A DNA stretch of 11,880 nucleotides, taken from assembly GCA_009699025.1 (NCBI GenBank), contig WLOZ01000028.1:1-11880 (forward strand), written 5' to 3'. The notes under the pieces are model-generated. The model had not been told where the DNA came from. It saw nothing but the letters and a program-made list of their open reading frames with translations, and searched no databases. Shown here piece by piece: positions 6,913 through 11,880 of the stretch. The stretch's first letter is position 1. The number at the start of each line of letters is the position of its first letter. This DNA comes from Actinomycetota bacterium (GTDB lineage Bacteria > Actinomycetota > Actinomycetes > S36-B12 > CAIYMF01). The translations under genes were made by a program, and so were the position numbers.

Positions 6913-7329
6913 ATGCCGATAGTGGACCTGATCGACGAGACGTTTCTGGTGTGCATGCCGAGCTCGGCAGCGACAGCGGTACACGAGCCGAAGCGTTGGG
7001 CCGCGTGGTGGCCCGACCTCGCCCTGGTGGTCTTCATGGACCGTGGCGAGCTCGGACTGCGGTGGTCAGCGGTGGGCGACCCCGTGGGTTCGGTTGAGAT
7101 CTGGCTCGAGCCGCTGGGAGATGGCGTGCTACTGCACCACTACCTGAGGCTCGACCCGCTGGGCGCCACGCCCGCGGACCCGCGCGCGGTCCGTCGGGGC
7201 GTGCGTGAGCGGGCCCGGCGAGCCACGGAGTGGAAGAGGCACGTGTGGGCACTGAAGGACGAGTTAGAGGGTGCGAGGCGGCCCGGTGACTCAAGGACTG
7301 CCGCTCCTGCGCCGATAACGGAGGTGTGA
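6913..7329 (+). CDS. SRPBCC (polyketide cyclase/START-like) family protein
   Basis: This 138-residue protein looks like a small single-domain member of the SRPBCC fold, whose members hold hydrophobic ligands in a cavity. Visible pattern: an N-terminal strand (MPIVDLIDETFLVCMPSSAA), the EPKRWAAWWPDL helix-turn segment (25-36), a central strand pair with VGSVEIWLEPLGDGVLLHHYLR (58-79), and a long C-terminal helix WKRHVWALKDELEG. The order and spacing agree with actinobacterial polyketide-cyclase-like proteins. No catalytic residues can be assigned, so the ligand and reaction are unknown. AGGA seven bases upstream of the ATG is a fair ribosome-binding site. It is the first gene of the plus-strand cluster, overlaps or nearly overlaps the zinc-ribbon gene, and is divergent from fadD. 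Leu118 is encoded by TTA, a rare codon in GC-rich actinobacteria. Confidence 0.8.
   Translation: MPIVDLIDETFLVCMPSSAATAVHEPKRWAAWWPDLALVVFMDRGELGLRWSAVGDPVGSVEIWLEPLGDGVLLHHYLRLDPLGATPADPRAVRRGVRERARRATEWKRHVWALKDELEGARRPGDSRTAAPAPITEV
7320..7324 (+). promoter_or_regulatory. Ribosome-binding site that decides the zinc-ribbon gene start
   Basis: GGAGG here is one base from the GTG at 7326, too close to serve it, but ten bases from the in-frame GTG at 7335. I therefore prefer 7335, although a GTGA overlap with the upstream stop at 7326-7329 is an attractive alternative. Confidence 0.5.
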
Positions 7330-7334
7330 CCGTC

Positions 7335-7760
7335 GTGAACCTGGAGCCCTCAGGGTCTCTCCCGAGGCCCTCGGGAGTACCGCGCTGCCCTGCCTGTGGT
7401 GCGCTCACGCCGGCAGGTGAGCTGGGTCGGCCGGCCGCCTGGTGCTCAATGTGCCATGAGCCCCTGCACGTGATCGTGGCCGATCCGTCGCTGGGGTCGC
7501 TGGGGTCGCTCGAGTCGCTGCCCGCCCCCAACTCCGACCCGCTGCCCGTGCCCTCCGCGCCGGTGGCCGGGGCCCTCGATGAGCAACTCGTCGAACAGAT
7601 GCTGATCGAGCTCGCGGCCTCCGATGACGATCTCTGGGCGGCGCGGTCTCGGCGCTTCTCGGCGCGGCGCGCCCAGGTGCTGCTGGGCCTCGCCGTGGGC
7701 GGGGGTGTGGTGCTGGTGCTGCTGATCGCAGCTGCCATCGTGGGGCGCATTGTTGGCTGA
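7335..7760 (+). CDS. Zinc-ribbon, C-terminally membrane-anchored protein of unknown function
   Basis: I do not recognise a named family. The 141-residue protein has two CxxC pairs near its N-terminus (Cys18/Cys21 and Cys37/Cys40), a typical zinc-ribbon arrangement. A Pro/Ser-rich linker follows, beginning with the triplet-like SLGSLGSLESL. An acidic helix comes next (about 75-95), then a basic stretch RSRRFSARR, and finally a single hydrophobic segment (about 115-139) ending at the C-terminus. This suggests a tail-anchored protein with a cytoplasmic zinc finger. Position between two SRPBCC genes and a phosphoesterase points to a shared function in the cluster, possibly linked to the cell envelope (inference). 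The start is GTG at 7335 or at 7326. The coding assignment is supported by codon bias, close packing and the paired cysteines. Confidence 0.75.
   Translation: MNLEPSGSLPRPSGVPRCPACGALTPAGELGRPAAWCSMCHEPLHVIVADPSLGSLGSLESLPAPNSDPLPVPSAPVAGALDEQLVEQMLIELAASDDDLWAARSRRFSARRAQVLLGLAVGGGVVLVLLIAAAIVGRIVG
7488..7520 (+). repeat. 9-bp tandem repeat encoding SLG units
   Basis: Units tcgctgggg (7488-7496), tcgctgggg (7497-7505), tcgctcgag (7506-7514) and a partial tcgctg follow in frame and encode Ser-Leu-Gly-type triplets in the linker after the zinc ribbon. The third unit has diverged, so this tract looks older than the one in tadZ. Confidence 0.75.
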
Positions 7761-7765
7761 GCGCC

Positions 7766-7771
7766 TACGCT
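7766..7771 (+). promoter_or_regulatory. -10 element of a likely leaderless promoter for the metallophosphoesterase
   Basis: TACGCT ends seven bases before the GTG at 7779, and no Shine-Dalgarno sequence lies upstream of that start. This layout is typical of actinobacterial leaderless transcripts, whose first base is the start codon. No clear -35 is seen at 16-18 bases. Confidence 0.45.
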
Positions 7772-7778
7772 GTCGAGC

Positions 7779-8546
7779 GTGAGGGTGCATGTGGTGAGCG
7801 ACGTCCACGACGCGGGAGACGATCTGGCGCGTGCGGCCGATGGCGCCGACCTGCTGATCTGCCTAGGCGACCTGATCCTCTTCCTCGACTATGCCGATTC
7901 CTCGCAGGGCATGTACGCCGAACTCTTCGGGGCTGAGGCCACCGAGCTCTATATTGCGCTGCGAACGTCGGGCCGGTTCGACGAGGCGCGGGAGCACTCT
8001 GCCGAGCTCTGGCGTCGATTGGGCGAGGATCGCGCCACCGTAATGCAGCGCAAGATCCGCGAGCAGTATGAGCGGCTCTTCGACGCCATGCCCACCCCTG
8101 CGTACCTCACCTACGGCAATGTCGACGTGCCGTCGCTGTGGGGCGAGTACCTGCGTGACGGTCACACGGTCCTCGACGGCCAGACCGCCGTGATCGGTGG
8201 GCTTACCTTCGGCTTCGTCGGCGGCGGTCTGACGTCGGCCTACCGCACCCCCTACGAGCTTTCAGACGCCGACTTCGCGGCGAAGGTGTCAGCCCTCGGT
8301 CCCGTCGACGTGCTGTGCACCCACATTCCGCCTGCACTGCCTGAGGTGACCTACGACGTGGTCGCGCGGCGGTTCGAGCGTGGAAGCGCGACGCTGCTCG
8401 ACTACCTGGTCGAGTACCAGCCGCGCCTGCACCTGCACGGCCACGTTCATCAGCCGCTGGCCCCCCGAGCCCGCGTGGGCCGCACGGAGGTGGTCAACGT
8501 GGGGCACTTCCGTGGCCGGCGCACGCCGTTCGCGCTGACCTGGTGA
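7779..8546 (+). CDS. Metallophosphoesterase (calcineurin-like)
   Basis: This 255-residue cytoplasmic protein has the dinuclear-metal phosphoesterase motifs in order: DVH (Asp8, His10), GDL (Asp31), GNVD (Asn114), THIPP (His182) and GHVH (His222, His224). In the usual GN[H/C]D motif the third position is Val here, so the His that acts as general acid in many members is absent. The substrate is unknown. The insertion between the second and third motifs (about residues 37-105, helical and charged) is long and may cap the active site. Start is GTG at 7779, with a -10-like TACGCT exactly seven bases upstream and no ribosome-binding site, so the mRNA may be leaderless. It sits between the zinc-ribbon gene and the second SRPBCC gene, all in the same direction. 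Confidence 0.88.
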   Translation: MRVHVVSDVHDAGDDLARAADGADLLICLGDLILFLDYADSSQGMYAELFGAEATELYIALRTSGRFDEAREHSAELWRRLGEDRATVMQRKIREQYERLFDAMPTPAYLTYGNVDVPSLWGEYLRDGHTVLDGQTAVIGGLTFGFVGGGLTSAYRTPYELSDADFAAKVSALGPVDVLCTHIPPALPEVTYDVVARRFERGSATLLDYLVEYQPRLHLHGHVHQPLAPRARVGRTEVVNVGHFRGRRTPFALTW

Positions 8547-8565
8547 CCTGGTGACAGTGGTGGCA

Positions 8566-8571
8566 TAGAGT
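8566..8571 (+). promoter_or_regulatory. -10 element of a likely leaderless promoter for the second SRPBCC gene
   Basis: TAGAGT ends seven bases before the ATG at 8579. A -35-like GTGACC lies at 8543-8548, 17 bases upstream of it. No Shine-Dalgarno sequence is present. The same 7-base geometry is seen before the gene at 7779. Confidence 0.5.
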
Positions 8572-8578
8572 TTCGGGC

Positions 8579-9022
8579 ATGGCAGACGAGACCACGGGCA
8601 GTATCGTCATCAACGCCGGTCCCTCAGAGATCATGGCTGTCATCGCCGACCTAGCCACCTACCCCGATTGGAGTGACGGGGTAAAGAACGTCGAGGTGCT
8701 CACTGAGTTCGACGACGGCCGCCCCGGCGATGCTCGGTTCACCATAGAGTCTGGGCCCATTAAGGACAGCTATGTGCTGGCCTACGAGTGGTCGGGCGAC
8801 GACAGCGTCACGTGGGAGCTCACCGAGGGTGGAATGCTCACCGCGATGAACGGCTGCTACTTGCTCACCGACCAGGGCGATGGCAGCACGCTGGTCGACT
8901 ATCGGCTGAGCGTGGGACTGTCGATCCCGATGATCGGAATGATTCGGCGCAAGGCTGAGAAGGTCATCGTCGACACCGCGCTGAGAGGCCTCAAGGCGAG
9001 GGTTGAGGGTGAGCGTGCCTAA
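8579..9022 (+). CDS. SRPBCC family protein, TB16.3 (Rv2185c)-like
   Basis: This 147-residue protein is a second SRPBCC/polyketide-cyclase-like domain, clearly different from the one at 6913. Characteristic stretches are IMAVIADLATYPDWSDGVK (about 18-36), the following VLTEFDDGRPGDARF, the strand DSVTWELTEG and the C-terminal helix MIGMIRRKAEKVIVDTALRGLK. From memory these resemble mycobacterial TB16.3, a conserved protein whose role is unknown. The fold binds lipids or aromatic compounds in other members, so a lipid-related job beside an acyl-CoA ligase is reasonable but unproven. The ATG at 8579 lacks a ribosome-binding site and has TAGAGT seven bases upstream, suggesting a leaderless transcript. 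The gene ends 93 bases before the kinase gene. Confidence 0.88.
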   Translation: MADETTGSIVINAGPSEIMAVIADLATYPDWSDGVKNVEVLTEFDDGRPGDARFTIESGPIKDSYVLAYEWSGDDSVTWELTEGGMLTAMNGCYLLTDQGDGSTLVDYRLSVGLSIPMIGMIRRKAEKVIVDTALRGLKARVEGERA

Positions 9023-9115
9023 ACCGGCAACGGCCACTTCCGAAGGGTCTGACGTCGACGGGTGGGCAGGTGCGGTGGCTGCGCAGTTCGAATCGACGGA
9101 GAAGCGTGGGTCGAC

Positions 9116-10060
9116 GTGGGACTGACGATCGGAATCGACCTCGGCGGCACCAAGATCGCGGGCGGCGTGGTCGACGAGCGAGGTGTGATTCTCGCGCAGT
9201 CCCGGCGTGTCACCCCCCAGCGCGACGCCGCGGCCACGGGTGTCGCGATCATCGAGGTGGTGCGCGAACTCGTCGCCCAGCACGCGGTCGACTCGATCGG
9301 CATCGGAGCAGCGGGATTCATCGACGAGAAGCGGTCGCGCGTGCTGTTTGCGCCCAACCTCGGATGGGTCAACGAGCCACTTCGCGACCAGGTCGAGGCG
9401 CTGACAGGGCTGCCGGTGGTGGTGGAAAACGATGCCCTCGCCGCGGCGTGGGGTGAGTTCCGGTTCGGCGCCGGACAGGGCTACTCCAACCTGGTGCTGG
9501 TAACCGTGGGAACCGGCATCGGGGGCGGCGTGATCGTCGATGGTCGGCCGCTTCGAGGAGCGTACGGCGTGGGGTCGGAGATCGGTCACCTGCAGATGGT
9601 GCGCGAGGGTCTGGTGTGCGGGTGCGGTCTGCTCGGCTGCTGGGAGCAGTACGCCAGCGGAACCGCGCTCGTGCGTACGGCTCGGCAGATCGCTGGCCGA
9701 CGCCTGACGGAGGGCACGCTACTGCTGAGCCTGGGCGACGGCACGCCGGAGGGCATCGAGGGCAGCCACATCACCGTGGCGGCGAGGGAGGGCGACCCGG
9801 TGGCGGTGGCTGCCTTCGACGAGGTGGGCGAGTGGCTCGGGCAGGGAATGGCTGACCTCGCTGCGGTGCTCGACCCCGGGTGCTTCGTGCTGGGTGGAGG
9901 GGTGTCTGAGGCGGGAGATCTCCTGCTGACGCCCACGCGCGCCTCTTTCCACGAGCACCTCACCGGTCGCGAGCACCGGCCCATCGCCGAGGTCGTCCTG
10001 GCCGCACTCGGAAACGAGGCGGGCATCATCGGGGCCGCTGACCTCGCCCGCACCGACTGA
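9116..10060 (+). CDS. glk: ROK-family glucokinase
   Basis: This 314-residue cytoplasmic sugar kinase transfers phosphate from ATP, most likely to glucose. It has the phosphate-binding IGIDLGGTK (5-13), the catalytic region VVVENDALAAAWGE (101-114) with Asp106 as expected general base, and the second phosphate loop VTVGTGIGGG (129-138). The sugar-binding and zinc region is GSEIGHLQM (153-161) followed by CGCGLLGCWEQ (168-178). His158 with Cys168, Cys170 and Cys175 would hold the structural zinc typical of ROK kinases. No N-terminal DNA-binding domain is present, so it is an enzyme rather than a ROK repressor. The start GTG at 9116 gives the usual family N-terminus; an upstream in-frame GTG at 9062 would add 18 residues that look non-homologous. 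Upstream signals are weak (GGAG 14 bases away). Substrate could be another hexose. Confidence 0.93.
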   Translation: MGLTIGIDLGGTKIAGGVVDERGVILAQSRRVTPQRDAAATGVAIIEVVRELVAQHAVDSIGIGAAGFIDEKRSRVLFAPNLGWVNEPLRDQVEALTGLPVVVENDALAAAWGEFRFGAGQGYSNLVLVTVGTGIGGGVIVDGRPLRGAYGVGSEIGHLQMVREGLVCGCGLLGCWEQYASGTALVRTARQIAGRRLTEGTLLLSLGDGTPEGIEGSHITVAAREGDPVAVAAFDEVGEWLGQGMADLAAVLDPGCFVLGGGVSEAGDLLLTPTRASFHEHLTGREHRPIAEVVLAALGNEAGIIGAADLARTD

Positions 10061-10109
10061 CCCTCGCTGTCCCTCGGGCGCCCCCCAGGCCTTAATCCAC
10101 AGGTCCAGC

Positions 10110-10139
10110 GCGCCGGTGCCCCCCGCTCATGGGCGGCGC
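10110..10139 (+). terminator. Possible hairpin terminator after the glucokinase gene
   Basis: GCGCC (10110-10114) can pair with GGCGC (10135-10139), and inner GCCC (10118-10121) with GGGC (10131-10134), leaving a 3-base bulge and a 9-base loop. There is no U tract. Otherwise the 127-base gap to tadE holds only GC-rich low-complexity sequence. Confidence 0.3.
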
Positions 10140-10153
10140 CATGCTCGTCCCGC

Positions 10154-10172
10154 GGGGCCTGAGGTTGGCCCC
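10154..10172 (+). promoter_or_regulatory. Small hairpin just upstream of the tadE ribosome-binding site
   Basis: GGGGCC (10154-10159) is reverse-complementary to GGCCCC (10167-10172) around a 7-base loop. It ends four bases before the Shine-Dalgarno region of tadE. It could affect translation of the tadE-tadG pair, but a 6-bp GC stem is not rare in such DNA. Confidence 0.3.
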
Positions 10173-10175
10173 TGA

Positions 10176-10183
10176 GGGGGAGG
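10176..10183 (+). promoter_or_regulatory. Ribosome-binding site of the TadE-like gene
   Basis: GGGGGAGG ends four bases before the ATG at 10188. It is a strong site and supports this start. Confidence 0.7.
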
Positions 10184-10187
10184 TTCC

Positions 10188-10757
10188 ATGGTTGTCACCC
10201 GCGACGATCGCGGGGCGGTCGCGGTCGAAGCCGCATTGATCGTCCCGCTGCTGTTTCTGCTGCTGTTCGGAATCGTCGACACAGCCCTGTGGCTGCGCGA
10301 CGTATCGGCGGTTGCTTCGGCCGCGCGCCACGGTGCGCGCATCGCGTCAGCCGAGCCAAGGCGGGCCACCATGCCTGCTGATGTGGCGTCGGCAGTCGCT
10401 GGTTCGGCGCTCTCGACCGACACCCTCGAAGAACTGTGGGTGTACCAGGCCGGCCCCACGGGTTACCCGCTCGGAACCACCTCGCTCGCCTCCTGCCCTA
10501 CCCGCTGCGTGCGGATGCGCTGGAGTCGGGCGCTGCGCCGCTTCACCGCAATCGGTGGGTCAGGGTGGTCGCCCACCACTGTTAACGCCTGCGTGGGCGA
10601 CCCGCGTGCGATGTCGGTGGGCGTTTACCTGCGGGTTCGACACGTGATGGCCTTCTCGGCACTGCTCGGAGGCGCGGGCGTGCGGGTGGTGGGCGACCGG
10701 GCCGTGATGAAGTTCGAGCCGTTGCCAGCGCGCTCGTGCGGGGCGGGGCTGTCATGA
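10188..10757 (+). CDS. tadE: TadE-like pseudopilin
   Basis: TadE-type proteins are minor pilin-like components of Tad systems, processed by a TadV-type prepilin peptidase. The N-terminus DRGAVAVEAALIVPLLFLLLF (7-27) matches the TadE domain. Cleavage after Gly9 would leave Ala10 as first residue and put Glu14 at position +5, the prepilin hallmark. The hydrophobic stretch (15-37) is the pilin-like helix. The 189-residue length is longer than many TadE proteins; the rest is an extracytoplasmic domain with a possible Cys pair around SCPTRC. A strong ribosome-binding site precedes it. The gene overlaps the next one by ATGA. It lies 5 kb from the Tad operon and reads the other way, so its partnership with that operon is inferred from family, not from adjacency. 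Confidence 0.88.
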   Translation: MVVTRDDRGAVAVEAALIVPLLFLLLFGIVDTALWLRDVSAVASAARHGARIASAEPRRATMPADVASAVAGSALSTDTLEELWVYQAGPTGYPLGTTSLASCPTRCVRMRWSRALRRFTAIGGSGWSPTTVNACVGDPRAMSVGVYLRVRHVMAFSALLGGAGVRVVGDRAVMKFEPLPARSCGAGLS

Positions 10758-11880
10758 GGGGCGAAGGGCGCACGAGGGGTGAGAGGGGAGCCGTTGCGAT
10801 TCTCGTTGCGCTCACGCTGACCCCCGTGCTGCTGGGGGCTGCGGCGCTCGGCGTGGATGTCGCCCGCTGGTTCGCGGTACTCGAGCGGGTGCAGCGAGCC
10901 GCCGATGCCTCGGCGCTCGCGGCCGCCCCGCAGTGGCTCACCGACCGCCCTGCAGCACGGGCCGCGGCCCTCGACGCCGCGCGGCGCAATGGGTTCGCCA
11001 GCGACGTCCGCACCCGCGTCACCCTCGCCACGGCGGACTCGCCCGGTACCGTGCGCGTGACGATCACCACGCGCGTCAACAACCCGCTAGGTGCACTGCT
11101 GGGTACGCCCACTCGTGAGCTGACGAGGTCTGCCGAGGCCACCTATGCGCACGCGGTGGCGATGGGAAGCACGTGCAACCTCTTCGGAAATGAGCCCGAC
11201 CCCGCGACGGGCACGGGCTCCGACCCCGCCGACGGATCCGGCAGCGCGATGTCATCGCTGTGCCCGATGGGCCGCAGACCGCATTTCTGGGCCACGGTGG
11301 CTGGCCCCGATACCTCCAAGCTCGAGGGCGATCGGTACGCCACACGCTGGTGCAACCCGGGTAATAGCGGGTGCTCACCTCCCCGCAACACGGAGTACGC
11401 CGGTGCCTTAGCTGGCCCGGCTGGCCCGGCTGGCGACGGCTCGTCGTCGTACTTCTTCCGCGTCTCGGTGAGGCGGCCGGTGGCGTCGATCTCGGTCCAG
11501 GTGTTCGACCCCGGGTTTGTCGACGTCGGCAACTGGTGCGAGCGGATGCCTCGCACCTCGGGGTCCGACCCGTCCTGGCCCGGCCCGAACAGGGCCAACC
11601 CATTCGTGACCGATGCAGATCTGCGCTACGCATTTGGAAGCCCGGCCTCGTCACCGTCGTCGTCGGGCGATTTCTGCACCGGTGACTTCGCCTTCAACGC
11701 TCCCGGCACGCCGGCGGAATCGGCGGGCCTTCCCGTCACTACGTCGATGTCGGTGCATTCGCCTCACGCCTCGGGCGACCCGTGGAGCGCGCCGGTCATC
11801 GCGGCCTGCGTGCGCCAGTACCCCAGCTGGTCGATGTCGCCCGACGCTCTGCGGGTTGCGCTCACGGCATCAACTCGCGC
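10754..11880 (+). CDS. TadG-like (TadE/G-domain) surface protein, 3' end cut off by window
   Basis: The first 375 residues are visible and the frame stays open to the window edge. The N-terminus RGERGAVAILVALTLTPVLL (8-27), continuing GAAALGVDVARWFAVLERVQRAADASALAAA, is the putative Flp-pilus TadE/TadG-like domain, a membrane anchor followed by the conserved ADASALAAA segment. The remainder should be outside the membrane. It is rich in Gly, Ser, Pro and Asp and has seven cysteines (141, 170, 200, 207, 262, 308, 352), suggesting disulphides. SIQVFDPG-like sequence (SISVQVFDPGFVDVGNWC, about 246-262) resembles actinobacterial TadG-related proteins. No von Willebrand A metal site is seen so far. 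The ATG overlaps the tadE stop as ATGA. A GPAGPAG run (221-227) and a TTA leucine codon (219) lie together. Confidence 0.85.
   Translation, partial: MRGEGRTRGERGAVAILVALTLTPVLLGAAALGVDVARWFAVLERVQRAADASALAAAPQWLTDRPAARAAALDAARRNGFASDVRTRVTLATADSPGTVRVTITTRVNNPLGALLGTPTRELTRSAEATYAHAVAMGSTCNLFGNEPDPATGTGSDPADGSGSAMSSLCPMGRRPHFWATVAGPDTSKLEGDRYATRWCNPGNSGCSPPRNTEYAGALAGPAGPAGDGSSSYFFRVSVRRPVASISVQVFDPGFVDVGNWCERMPRTSGSDPSWPGPNRANPFVTDADLRYAFGSPASSPSSSGDFCTGDFAFNAPGTPAESAGLPVTTSMSVHSPHASGDPWSAPVIAACVRQYPSWSMSPDALRVALTASTR
11411..11434 (+). repeat. 9-bp tandem repeat in the TadG-like gene encoding GPA units
   Basis: Two perfect units gctggcccg and a partial gctggc follow in frame, giving Ala-Gly-Pro triplets in a flexible extracytoplasmic segment. 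It is the shortest of the four such tracts in the window. Confidence 0.65.

Noticed and set aside
6820..6984. N-terminal extension of fadD
   Set aside because: The consensus AGGAGG lies just before the GTG at 6819, and the extra 55 residues do not resemble the ligase family.
7034..7750. 238-residue minus-strand ORF opposite the first SRPBCC and zinc-ribbon genes
   Set aside because: It is Ser/Pro/Arg-rich with no motif. The plus-strand genes there have better start signals, the paired cysteines and a membrane segment.
9062..9115. N-terminal extension of the glucokinase with a CGGC motif
   Set aside because: ROK kinases start just before the IGIDLGGTK motif. The extension has no ribosome-binding site at useful distance and no family support.
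8651..9589. 312-residue minus-strand ORF opposite the SRPBCC and glucokinase genes
   Set aside because: Both plus-strand genes have clear family motifs. The antisense frame is open because of GC codon bias and has shadow-like composition.
10092..10100. Second DnaA-like box near TAATCCACA
   Set aside because: It matches only seven of nine consensus bases, with no partner boxes or AT-rich region, so it is not an origin.

Overview
This 11.9-kb window is very GC-rich. Its protein families point to an Actinomycetota chromosome: a long-chain acyl-CoA ligase beside TB16.3-type SRPBCC proteins and a ROK glucokinase, a monoderm-style Tad locus, GTG starts and leaderless-looking promoters. A Micrococcales-like host is my guess and cannot be settled from the sequence alone.

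Left block (1-4915, all minus strand): an operon for a Tad/Flp-type pilus machine, in transcription order cpaB (RcpC/CpaB-like SAF protein), tadZ/cpaE (ParA-like localisation ATPase), tadA (assembly ATPase), tadB and tadC (inner-membrane platform proteins). tadC runs off the left edge. Each junction is a 4-base ATGA or GTGA overlap, so translation is probably coupled throughout. A perfect 13-bp inverted repeat separates cpaB from the acyl-CoA ligase gene upstream of it.

Middle block (5020-10060): a housekeeping-looking cluster. A FadD-type long-chain fatty-acid CoA ligase (minus) is divergent from five plus-strand genes: an SRPBCC protein, a zinc-ribbon tail-anchored protein, a metallophosphoesterase, a second SRPBCC protein of the TB16.3 type, and a ROK-family glucokinase.

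Right block (10188-11880, plus strand): TadE-like and TadG-like pseudopilin or surface proteins, overlapping by ATGA; the TadG-like gene runs off the right edge. The Tad system is therefore split into two outward-reading halves around the lipid/sugar cluster. No Flp pilin or prepilin peptidase gene is visible in the window.

The most unusual signal is a set of in-frame 9-bp tandem repeats in four different genes. They encode SHG units in TadC, eight TGL units in TadZ, SLG units in the zinc-ribbon protein and GPA units in TadG. The 9-mers are unrelated, so this looks like a genome-wide tendency to expand triplet-of-codon repeats rather than one dispersed element. I see no mobile element, CRISPR array, tRNA or rRNA, and no gene-free stretch longer than about 130 bases.
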